Shown here in pieces: positions 41,169 to 53,500 of a DNA stretch of 64,000 nucleotides. The notes below the pieces were generated by a model. That model did no database searches. It saw only the letters and a program-made list of their open reading frames with translations, and was not told the DNA's origin. The position numbers and the translations under genes are program-made. Within the stretch, counting starts at the first letter, position 1. Each line of letters starts with the position of its first letter. Source of the stretch: Metaphire vulgaris (lineage: Eukaryota; Annelida; Clitellata; Crassiclitellata; Megascolecidae); assembly GCA_018105865.1 (NCBI GenBank), contig JACLAT010000131.1, positions 42,258 through 106,257 on the forward strand. Direction: 5' to 3'.

Positions 41169-44100
41169 CTAAAACCAAGACACAGCACCTAACAACGGCA
41201 GCAAATATGGACGCATGGAGAATTTTTCCAGGGGGTAAAACACATGGTCGCGGCTAAAATTTTAGCATTACTTTCAAATTTCACTGTTAAAATATTGGTA
41301 TTTGCATTTTCCAGGGGGCAGGTGCTCCCTTTTACCATAATGTGCGGACACCCATGGCCGTAAATACTGCTCGTGTGATAAATGAGCGTTAACTTCTTTC
41401 GAATTTGAGAATAGCTCTTAGTCACCGAAAGCTAAGCCACTCGTAATATCGATTTAATTATTTAATTAAACCCTTAATTGGGGATCCCGGATATATCCGT
41501 CCAGTTTACATTGAGTTACAGTTAAATACACGGTTAAGGGGTTAAACCAAATGTAAGAAACGACAGACGACTGTTTACTTTATCCAAAATAAATTCCAGT
41601 GGCAAATTGCTCCCACAAAAAGATTTTATCGAAAGTATTAGGTGGTATAGAACGACTGGCGTATACCAGACAGTTCGACGTCACCGTCGATGACGACCGT
41701 GTCGCTTGGTCTGCTGCTGCTCAGTCTCGATCGGCCGATGATCCGGAATTCGTAGATGATTCCGAGGGAGGCTGTCCGCCATTCGTACGAAGTGACATTC
41801 GATGAGAGGAAGGTGTCACTGGCCAGCGGCAGCCACTGTCCCATTGTCTTGTATTCGATGAGATAGGAGCTGATGGGGATCGGGGAACTTCGTGGATGGC
41901 TCCAGGACAAACGGATCGCTGTCGACGATAATCGAATCCCGGTGAAATTTTCAGGCGGCGACGGTCTTTGATCTGCCAAGGAAAAATCACAAAGCGTTTC
42001 AACAACGAAGACGAAACAGTCATCGCCCACTCATTTTCAGTAGATCCCCTAACATAGGCACAGTCTGACGAGAAACTGCAAATTCTTTACCGATATTTAC
42101 AGTGTTTATTCTAGACCTTCTCTGGGGAATTCCCCCAAGTTTGAAATCCCCCCATTTTTGACATTTTGGCAAGTAGTATGACCTCCCAATGTCTGTTCCC
42201 CCCAAATGTTAAACTCCCCCTGTGTCTAGACGGCTAGAACAAACACTGGATACTTAGACCTAAACTAGGCCTAAATACCCATCTGTTTGACTTTCACTTG
42301 AACACTTCTCAAACAATAGCCACTGTAAGCTGCAAGTGGTCAGTTTTGATGAATAGTGTCCGTTTTTTTCTACCCGAGCATTGGTCAATCGAAATTGTCA
42401 AGACCGAGTGCAAAATTATTACGTTCAGCGCTAATTGAGTCACCGTGGTAAGAATCAGGCAAAGGGAAGGATCTAATGAGAGTCCTTACGTCCGTCATTG
42501 ACAATAATATTTACTCCTCACGGATGTCTTCTCTTGGTTACCTTTGAGGATTGAACCTTGTTTTTATTAATAATAGTAGGCCTACTAATAATTTAATAAT
42601 TTATTAATTATGCTTTTGCTGGTGGGTCACCACAGTACTTAACTTAGACTCTATGATAATAATCCCATTTTCTAAACAGGAAGTTCATTGTGACATTATA
42701 GTAGCAGTGCATGTGCTAGTCGTGTGATTTATGCTATGCTATTTTGATTTTAATCCGATTCTTTTGTATTTTGACCATCTTTACATATTCGGCCTTTACA
42801 CCAAGTTTGTTGAGGTCCTATCTGACTTGAATTTGTATGAAAATTTTATCTAATTTTGTCATTTAGTGTGAAATTGTGCATCAAGTTTTATGCAGTAATG
42901 TAGGAACCCAGATATCTTTCTGGACATATCCGTAGGCTCCACTTTAAAAGAAATCTTAAGGAAGGAAAAGTTGGAGAGAAAGATTCCAGAGAATAATAAG
43001 GGTGAGAGGAAATGAGGAGGAATTGTGGAACGGATGGCAGCAGAGGAGAAAATGAACAGGAGTGGATTTTGCAAGAGAAGGATAGTAAGTAGCCAGAGCT
43101 GCGTCACATCTGTCAGAGAGTTATTCGTTTGCAATATCCTCAAACAGTTGACTACTTATTTAAATGGTTAACGTGTCCTCGTTGAAACTGATTTCAGTCT
43201 CTTACCTTGAATTTTCACTGGTTTTTGAACAATTTCAAGAGTTGCCTGATGAAATTCTGTCTTAGGCGATTCGTATGTTCTTCCGGGATTATCAGTCGGA
43301 GCAAAAGGTCCTTAACAGAGAGTAAAAAGACGAATTCAACGATAGTCACGTGTGTGTGTGTGCGTGTGTGTGCGCGCGCGTGTGATTAGCCAAATGGAAC
43401 TTATATCATCTTGTTGACCTTGCTAATTCTATAGAATTTCCACGACTACCGGCCAGGTTTTATACCTGCGTCAGTTGCCATAGCGATGACCTTAACACTT
43501 TAAGTAAATCTCGGGTTGACAGTGCATAGAGACGTCGATTTTTAAAATCAACGAGAAGACGATTAGCCAGTGGCGGTTCCAAGAATTCATGGTTGGGGGA
43601 TGCAATTAATTTCTAGGAAGTTGGTGGGGGATGAAAGTAAATCCCGAAAAAGGTTGACAAGCAAAAAAGTCATTAACAGTGTTTTGTCCAGCAAATGTAA
43701 AGTGAACTTGCCGAAAAAGGCTGATAAGCAAAAACAGGTCATCAGCTCTGTTTTGCAAAAAAATAATAACCGGCTTCGGTAAACCCCCCCTGAAACGATG
43801 ACAAGCAAAGAAACTCGGTGGGGGCTGCATCCCCGCCTCTGCGATTAGTCACAGGGTTTGCCAGAATTATTTCTGGAGATGCACTCTGTATCTCTCTCTG
43901 TGTATCACTCTGCGTATGTATCGATTCTTTCCCAGCAGATTCTGATGTACAAATTGGTCAGCAACTAGTCTGAATAGGCCTGTATGTCTATCTTAAATGT
44001 TAACACGTGACTAGAGACGAGTGATGGTTTGTGTTCCCATAGCAACGCCTGTGATCTTGACGATGGCTTGAGTTTATTCAGCAACTGTTTGACAAAGGTC

Positions 44101-46440
44101 AAATGGCCAATACATTGCATAATTACGTAAAGCTGGAGGGTGGTTGGGTGGGGTCCTTGAAAAGGTTACGATACGTTACGTGGGTGGGTGGGTGTGGGCT
44201 TGACGTCACGTAACGCTGTTAAAACCCATTTACCAACGTTATAGATTTTGTTCAAATGTATCTGGACATTGCATGGGCTACTTTTCCAATTTTTGTTTGA
44301 AAATAAATTTTTTGGTTATTTTATTATATTTTTATCATTTTTATTTCTTAATATTATCAATTTGATTCTTTTAATAGGTTGGGAAATAACCTACAAAACA
44401 AAGTAAATGTAATTGTAATTATTTTAAACTAGAAAAATTAAATAATTTGTAAAAATATTGGAACCTTTGCTGAGGTGGGTCTATTGAAACGTTACTAATC
44501 ATTTGATCATTACAGGCTGGGTGAATGGGTGGGTCAAAAAGGTCATTTCAATTTTCAAGTGTTACTTAATCATGCAGTGACCCCAACCGACACTGTTTTC
44601 AAGTGAATCGACTACTGCGATGTCAGTCAACGAGACATTTGATGCGTCAGAGCACATGCACGGGATAACGACAGAATAATTCGAATAACAAGTAGCGCTC
44701 CTGAAGAGACGCTATGTACAGTAGATGCCTCGTTATTATTATATTGAAATATACGCCAGGGACGTCATTTCATTATTTTCCAAGGACAAGACTTTCAACT
44801 ACAATGCAGGAAGTATTTTTTAAAAACCTATGCAGTATGCAAATTAGTTTTATCCATAGTACATAGTACATACTGTACATGCTGCATACGATACTACATA
44901 GTACGTACCCTCACTGCCCTTTGGATGTTGACTATTGCCTGGCTGATAACATACCTTCCCCATAGCTATTTTAAGAGAGGCTCAGCGCCAAAGAATAAGC
45001 AGCTACTGTTGTGCTGTTTTCCAAGGCGCTATAGAAATCCACGAGATTTTACTTTACTTACTTACTTACTTACTTTACGTATACCAGTGATTGTAATAAA
45101 ATTATAAAAACAATTGAGAACACAATGAATTTAAAAACACAAAAATTCTCGAAACAATTTTTTCCCTAAAAACTAGGGAGGACGTCCCCTGCCCCCCAAT
45201 GACGTCCCTGATATACACATTCATTGTAGTGCCTGGCAACGTCTGTTTCGCCGCACTGTATCTTACAAGAAGTTCCTCTGTTGTAAATATGGAAGCAGTC
45301 GTCACTGAGACCGTACTTACCCTTTGTCGTTACTATGAAATCCGAACTGGACTGTGTAATCCCCGTTGAACTCCGCGCAAGGACCACGAATGCATACTTT
45401 GTTCCGGGAACCAGGTCTCTAACGGTGACGGCCGTAGTGTCTTCGGACAACGCCGACAGAGTCTGCCAGGTGTCGTAGAGAAACGGCCGATACCTTGATT
45501 TTAAAAAAAGCCATTCGCTAACGAAATCTGTCTACTGCTGCTTCACAAACGCCGCTAAACTTTTCCATTACTGGTATAACCATTGTCGAGAACTGCGTTG
45601 ATTTAAATTATAATACGTAAAAATAATAAATAAAACGTAATGTTGGCAGCTTGTTATGTCTCACGATTCAAATCTTTAGAACGTTGATAATATCAATGGC
45701 TGGCGCGTGATGAAAATCTAGAAAACGTTCTAGTTTGAAGCTCTTTCTTAATTCACATAACAGCTTTATATGAATGGCCAGGGCGTTCGATTTGCAGGGA
45801 ATGAGACGGATTAAGCCCTTATTTGATGACGAGAAACTCCGCTGGTGGGCGAGAGTGTTGAGATTAGTTGAGATTAAAGAGACTACCCTTTGAAACAACC
45901 GAATATTGACATAAGTGAATCTATGTATTTAGGTTCCAGCCAAAATCATACATTTTCAACAGTTCTCATTCCAAAAATTCCTCACCTATGTACTAAAGTC
46001 CAAATAGATTCAGAATTGGTCCATTGTACGCAGATAAACGGCTTGATTACCTTTGATTTAATAATGCTTTTCTTATGTTTCTCTCCAGAGTATCACTGTG
46101 ATTGTGGTGGGAGTTTAAGCGCTAATCGAAAGACCTGTAAGATCATTTTGTCGAATGGAATAAGACTTTGTGTTAAGTTGCGTATACACTATACACGACC
46201 TTCGGGAATTAAATTACCGAACGACGTAAGATTGTGGATTTCCTGCTTCGTATCCTGGCAACCACGTGACTCTGGCAGACGAATCTTCGGTGTCGACGTT
46301 GACAATGTCAGGCGGATGACGCGTTCTGACTGAAAGAAGCACAAAGACGACGACACACGAACACTACTCAGGACGATCTGTGCTAACGGAAAATTCTATC
46401 ACATACGATAAACGAAGCTAAAGCCTTTCTGCAGAGTGCT

Positions 46441-46489
<49 letters not shown>

Positions 46490-49400
46490 GAAGCGCGCTT
46501 TTATAGCATTAGTTCTAATATTCTAAAGCCGACAGCGATGGAAGAAGTCAACGATATTCAATTAGTGAACGGTACTCCGGATCCACTCGCAATAGACCAG
46601 GTCTCGAGCTGTGTCTGTATTTTAAATAGAATGGAAAAGTGAAGTCTTATTAAGACGCCAAGAATCCCAAGATGATTCCTGATGCAAACGAAGCGCCATC
46701 TGTTGAAGAAAGCAGAGTCCAGCGTGACCGGACAAAATGTCATGAGGACAAAATGTCAGCGGACAAAATGTCACGGCTTAGGGTTAGGGTTAGAGTTAGG
46801 GTTACATTTTGTCAGTGACATTTTGTTCGCTGACATTTTGTCCCCATGACATTTTGTCCGCGGACATTTTGTCCTAGCACCGAGTCCAGTGATGATGACG
46901 CGGACGAACCGAATGGCATTTGGCGTCTAAAGCGATTTTTCGACACTAACCCCCCCCACCCTGCAATCCTCACTCATTTGGACGTCGTGCACTTACATTC
47001 AATTATGACGATTGTTGTCGTTGCGATGCTGGCAACGACGCTCGTGGCACTGCACTCGTAGTGACCATGGTCACTGTCGTCCAGGTGAAGTATTGTCAGG
47101 TTTCCTCCGTCAAAACGAATCTTGGTTGTAGACTGAGGAAAGCTTCCATTTACCTGTCGCATCATCAAGGTGTGCGCATCAGTTTAATTGCTACCTGTTC
47201 TTCTGATTACGTTATGAATGGTTGCAGTTGGTCTCGTTTTCGTTGGGAAAAAATTGTGAAGAGTTTACCCACTCGCTAAGCAATATTGTTAATGGCGCGT
47301 GAGAGATTCTCGTTTTTCATCGTCGCTACGCTATTTAGTTACGTTGCAACTTTTTCGTAATGATCGTTATGAAGAGCGCATAGATAACTTACAGTAGCCT
47401 CAATCTATTGCTCTACTGAATGTAAGCTGAAATAACTAAATATACAGGGTGCGCCAATAAAACCGACACCACCTTGTTTCATTGTAAATATTTCCACAAC
47501 CCCGGGTCAGAAAGTATAAAATCTGGCGTACCTCTGCAGTACACTATCCTAAATGCAGAAATTAACATTTTTATTTCAAATTTCAAATTTCAGCGGCATG
47601 CACCACGTAGCGAAAACCAGGCTAAGGGTAGGATGCAGTCACAAAAATATGATCTACTATGTTTATTTGCTAAAATTAGCAAATGGTACAATAATGATAA
47701 ATGCCAATTTGTCATTCCGTTTTGACATGGACTTTTGGGTGTCTGTGGCTTGCCTTCCTGGCTGCACATTAATTCCTGATATACTGTGGCATTGGTTCCC
47801 GTCTGGACAGAGCGCCAGGGATGTTAACAAGGACTCAGCCATCCAGTGCTCGAATTGTGAGAAAATGAAAGGGGGGGTCATGGCGAGTATTATCAGAGAC
47901 AGTCCCACTGCCTTATGTAAATACCACTGGTATACCATTTTAAAGGGGGGTTGGACCCCAACCCCCAGCAATTGAGAGCTCTGCAGCCATCAAGGCCAGG
48001 ACCAGGACCAGGACCATGGACTCAAATCTCAAGGCCAGGACCAGGACCAAGGACTCAAATCTCAAGGCCAGGACCAGGACCAAGGACTCAAATCTCAAGG
48101 CTAGGACCAGGACCAAGGACTCGAGTTAAGAAATAGAGAAAAATTGCGTCTTGCTTTCGAACCTTTTTCCAAGTAATGATCGGATGAGGATCACCGCTGG
48201 CCACGCAGGGCATCGTCACTGACTGGCCTGGATGGCGCTGGTAGAGTGGTCGTGGACGCGTCAAGAAATAAGGAGGATCTAAAGCCACATTCACGCTCAG
48301 ATAATTAGTCACTCCTCATGAAGCGTCATGACTGAATTCACTGTAAAAGTTGCGCACTGCATTTCAGTCCATGCTTATACTTTAACTTACAGATAATTCT
48401 CAAATCAATGGCAACTCGCTTTTCTAAGAGTAGTCGACGGAATGAAACAGTTTTCTTCTATTCTGTTTCTGTTTTTCTATTTAAAATTCTGGCAAATGGA
48501 TCTAAAGCATCAGGTTAGTTGTTATTGTTGCAAAGAATAATTAATCGACGAAAGGTGGAAAAGTACTCGACCTCTTACGATCACCTGAACAGGATTCGAC
48601 ATCTTTCCGGATCCGATACTCGAGTAGGCAGTACACGAGTACCGCGCCTCGTCCCCCTTCTCCACCCTCTCTATGGCAAGACTTCCGTCGGAGCCGATGC
48701 GCATGCGCGACGGGCGCGTGACGTCAACCTGTCGCTCGTTGATCGCCCACGTGACACGCATCGCCGGCGGGTTGGCATCAACCGGACATTCCACTCTTCC
48801 AGCCATTCCAGTTGGAAGATAAAGTCGATGAGGAAATGGAAGAATCTGAGGCGGGTCTAAGTACAGCAACTAACAGCTGATCAAAATTGCAGATCAAATC
48901 AAAATGATTTGTCACACTGAGAAACAAATTTAAGTCTAAAAGTTCAAGCCTGAGAATAATGAAACTTGACGATAGCATAATTATGTCAGATGGGAAAAGT
49001 GCTGCCCAGGGCCGGTCCTAGGCGTGGGCGAAATAGGCGGCTGCCTACTTCGACACTTTTTGGAGGACGCATTTTTGGACTAAAATATTTTCCGTTAATC
49101 AGTGCTGAAAGTCAACCGATGCGCGGCGGAGCTGAGCTCAGGCACCTTTTTGGACCATGAAATCCCCCCCATAAATCTTCAATATTTGTTCCAATATTGT
49201 AAAAGCATCGTGTACTTGTTGCAAAACTATTAAACTAAGATTGAAAAAAGCGTTATAGAAATTTAGATATTATTCAGATTTAACGAGGGTGCGCGTAGAA
49301 AAGGTATACCACTGCTATATACTTAACACACCTCAGCGCCAAGAGAGCTCCTTCGCCTTTTTTCACAGGCTTTCAGCACTGCCGTTAATGATTAATTTTT

Positions 49401-50522
49401 GACGATTTCGCGTGTGCTATTCTAGTAATAATACTCCGAACTTACTTTAAAATGCCTAAAATTGCGTTATACTTAGCCTATATTGTATGAATAGAATAAA
49501 TTGAAATGGACCTACAGCAGCGGCAAATTTTGTCATTTTAAGGGGCAGAACTTATAAGGAATTCAATAAAATATGCACACGAAAACCATCGATAACAATA
49601 TGTACACAGCACGTTGTGCAATTGGTTAGCACATAATTAATAGAGTTATAATAACCTGGCCTACCTTGTCATTGCAATCGTATTATTACATTGTTTATGT
49701 CTTGTGACTTTATGTGCCGGGCGGCAACATTACATCTCGCCTACTCTAAACAATTGTCGTTCCGACCTGGGCCTGGGCCATGCGCTACGAGTATGCCTAG
49801 TATTCTGAGATATCTATTCTCTACACGTAGATAATACTAGATATGTATAAATATCTGTAGGCCTATTATATCTATGAGATATGAGATATTTATATCTGAG
49901 TGATTTCTTGATGAATTTAGGTGGCTGTTGAGAATCTTCTTACACGTGACGTTGAGAAAGAGCTTCGCCTCTGGCGCGGGCTCAGTCCATTCGTCGGTTG
50001 ACAGGTATACCAACCGGCGTCTTCCTTGACGACGTCACGGATGACCAGACTGCCGTCAGTCGGATTGATTCTGGAGCGTGACGAAAGGTCAGGTACGTCG
50101 GTGACCTGCGTTCCCGCCTGAACCAGCGGTACGTGATGTTGCTTGATCGCCTTCGCCTGACAGTCCAGCTTCACTCGACTCGTCTCAATCGCCGTCGTAT
50201 TATGAGGACTAATCATTATATAGACGCTACCTTTTTCAACAATACAGCGCAACAGACTGCATGAAGCTCAGATTTCGTCGATTTTTCTCTTTAGCATCTT
50301 AAGTGATCGCGCAGACGTTGCCCTAGAAGTGCATTCGGACACCAAGAGCCTCCGATTGACTAACATAACCTGGGGTTCTAGCTTTTCAGTGCCTCAGTGA
50401 ATCTACCAATGAATATATATATATATATATATATATATTCATTGGTAGATTCACTGAGGCACTCGATATATGAAATCTTCGCTCACGAATGCTTTTGTTT
50501 GAAGTTTTCAGCAACTGTCGAA

Positions 50523-50577
<55 letters not shown>

Positions 50578-53500
50578 ACTCTCTCACTTCGCGGCTTTAC
50601 GCACTTGTGAGCTCTCATTTTCATATACAGTAAGTGCTAATATAGGAGAGATTGGTATCTGTAGAGTATCTGCAGTCTCGTGCAGTCAATGGGGCTGACC
50701 TCTGACCGACCCCGTTCTACCCGCAAAAGGTTTGACAGTGCCTGACAGTGAGATTACAAATGCACAGAAAGCCGACGAAGCGATTAACTGGCAATGAGGA
50801 AATTGTCATCATCGGTCGTGGCGATGGATTCTAAGTGGAGCGGATAGAAACGCCTTAGACACGAAGACTTCTGTTTTCTTCGAGGTTTCAACTTACTTGG
50901 AACTCCTCAGTTTCCCTTCAGTTTTACTGAGAAGTCCGGTTCAGTGGAGAGAACTCTCCGGATCAGAGCATCGGTCGAACTGAAATGCACAAAACTCTAT
51001 CAAGATCCACAATCGAGAATCGTCCGACACAGCAGCCGCAGCTGCAGTAGAAAGCAGCCGCAGCAGCAGAAGCAGCAGATGCAGCAGCAGCAGCAGATGC
51101 AGCAGCAGCAGATGCAGCAGCAGCGCGGCAATCGTTCAGATAATTTTGATTTTGCCTAAGCTACGTACTGTCATCGAATTCTACAGACATGCTTGATTTG
51201 TCACGAAGCCAATTTTTAAAACATGCTACAGGTCGACTGGGGTCGAGGTAATTGGCTGAAAGCCAATGAAGAGTATATCCTGACACAGAACAAAGAAAGC
51301 GAAGCGTCTGGTGATAACATACACTGTATTGTTAATTATTGACACTACGTCTTCATCGTATTACGATTTAATGAAAGAGGCCATACTAATAATACCTTCG
51401 ATGATGAGCTTAATAGAGTGGGGAGACCTGTCCAACGACGTTCTTGAAGTTGCAGGTGTACACTCCGCCGTCGTCACTGCGTAGATGTCTGATCTGCACT
51501 CGACCGTGACCGAAAATCACCCGACTGCTCTTGGTCAGTTCCTGTCCGTCTTTGAACCAGGTGAGCGACGCCTCTGGGTTGGCCGTCGCGTCGCAGAACA
51601 GGTCGATCGTCGCTCCAGGTCGATGGATGAGAAAATTCGGAGAAACGTCGCCGAGGACAGGACCAGCTGAAATGACAACGACCATCTCCTCTGACCATCT
51701 TCACAGTCATGGGTGAATCCACAGCATGGGCATGGGGCCCGTGCCCCTATTGTATGTCTGACCCTCAGCGGCGCCCCCCCCCCAATTGGACCCCATACTG
51801 TACCTATGTTGTGCGGGGAGGGGGTGGTACGACGGATGGCATTTCAAACTTTTAGCATCAACCTAGTCCGAGGAAAAACGTCGGTTCCGCAAAGAAAGAC
51901 AGCTGCATGACGGCAACTGGAAGCTTCCTTTGCGACATCTGCCATCGCCATTGTGCCTCTCGAATCGGACTTTTTGCTCATCAGAGAGCTCGTCAACCTA
52001 CATGGATCCAGGATCCGTCTTATCGACGGCCAAGTCCTAGTATGACATAATTATATAAACACCGAGTATGGGAAATAGAAAGTATGACAATAAGCGAAAG
52101 TTACTATACTGTCATAAATTCATAATGATCATTTATAGTATTGATTGGTAGCGACTGAAATTGAACAAGTACAAGCCTGTCTAAGCCTGTCAATATGGTA
52201 ATATCACATTATCACAATATCATAGTCATTTACTTTTTGTCACGCAAGCCAAAGAAATTATTATATTTCTGAACGGCTTAATAGCCTAATGCTAGATGCG
52301 CGGTAGAGCAGTGGCTAGCGCAGCGGTCTGTCAATCATGAGGTCTGTGGTTCAAGTTCCGGTCACAGCAAACAATATTCGGTTGCTCTTCCAAGCGCCTT
52401 CCAGTCGATTCAGCTGTGAATGAGCACGTCTGGTTAAAACTCCGTGAAGAAGAAAAGGCGGCGAGGGAAAGGCTGGCAATCCGTCCCCATTCGGTCTATT
52501 TCTTAAGAAAATAAAGGCGTAACCCTTCGGCTCTCTCACGGGCGCTGAGCCTCCAGCCTTTTTGAGACTGTCTATTAATGCTGCGGCAATTTGAAGCTAA
52601 TCTTGAAATAAATATCACACGTGTTGAAATTTGAGCCAGAATGAATAAAGACCAAGCAGTCAACAAAACACTAGGCTGCAGTATTTGTTGATGAACATGA
52701 CATAGCGACGACCACACAGATCAAGATATGGGCATCATATGGCAAATTCCGTTTTGGCTGTAGTCACAGGCGGATTTGAGACATGGACATTGAAGAAAAA
52801 CGACGCAAAATCACTACTTTAATATGAAAGATCTAAGACATTCTTCGCGTAGACCATTTGGACAGAGAAATGAACCAATGAATGGGTACTGGAGAACAGG
52901 AGCGGTTCCACTTTGGAGATGACTGGGGCTGCTTTCCTAACCGGATCACCAAAAATGCGTCTTCATTGGAAGATGATCATCTACACTGTAAACCGATTAG
53001 CCTTTATGTATATCCACAAAATATGGACAAATCCATAGACAATGTCAACGAAAAATCACTTCCAGCAGTAGAAAAAACTCGATTTTCCACTATGACTTTG
53101 TACAACCAGACTAAATGGCTTTTATACATTGTCAATTCTGAATATTATATTTTACTAGTCAAATCTACAGATTTCTTCTAAACCGTTTACATACAATTCC
53201 TTTGATAATTGGCAGGATCTTCCTAGAAATTCATTGCATCCCCACCAAGATTTTTTTGAACCGCCACTTCTTGAGAAGACACGAATAGCAGGAGACTTAA
53301 ATTTTGCATTTTATCAAACAAAGAAACCTTTTCAATTTCGGCCACACCGTGAGAAAGACAGACATCTGCTAAAAGAAAGAAATTATGCAAGGCACAATTG
53401 ATGGTCGCCGAAAACAAGGAAGACCCAAGAGTAGATATCATGCACTTGACTGGAATTACAATGGAGCAGTCGATCAGAGAATAGCGAATAATGAAAGGGG

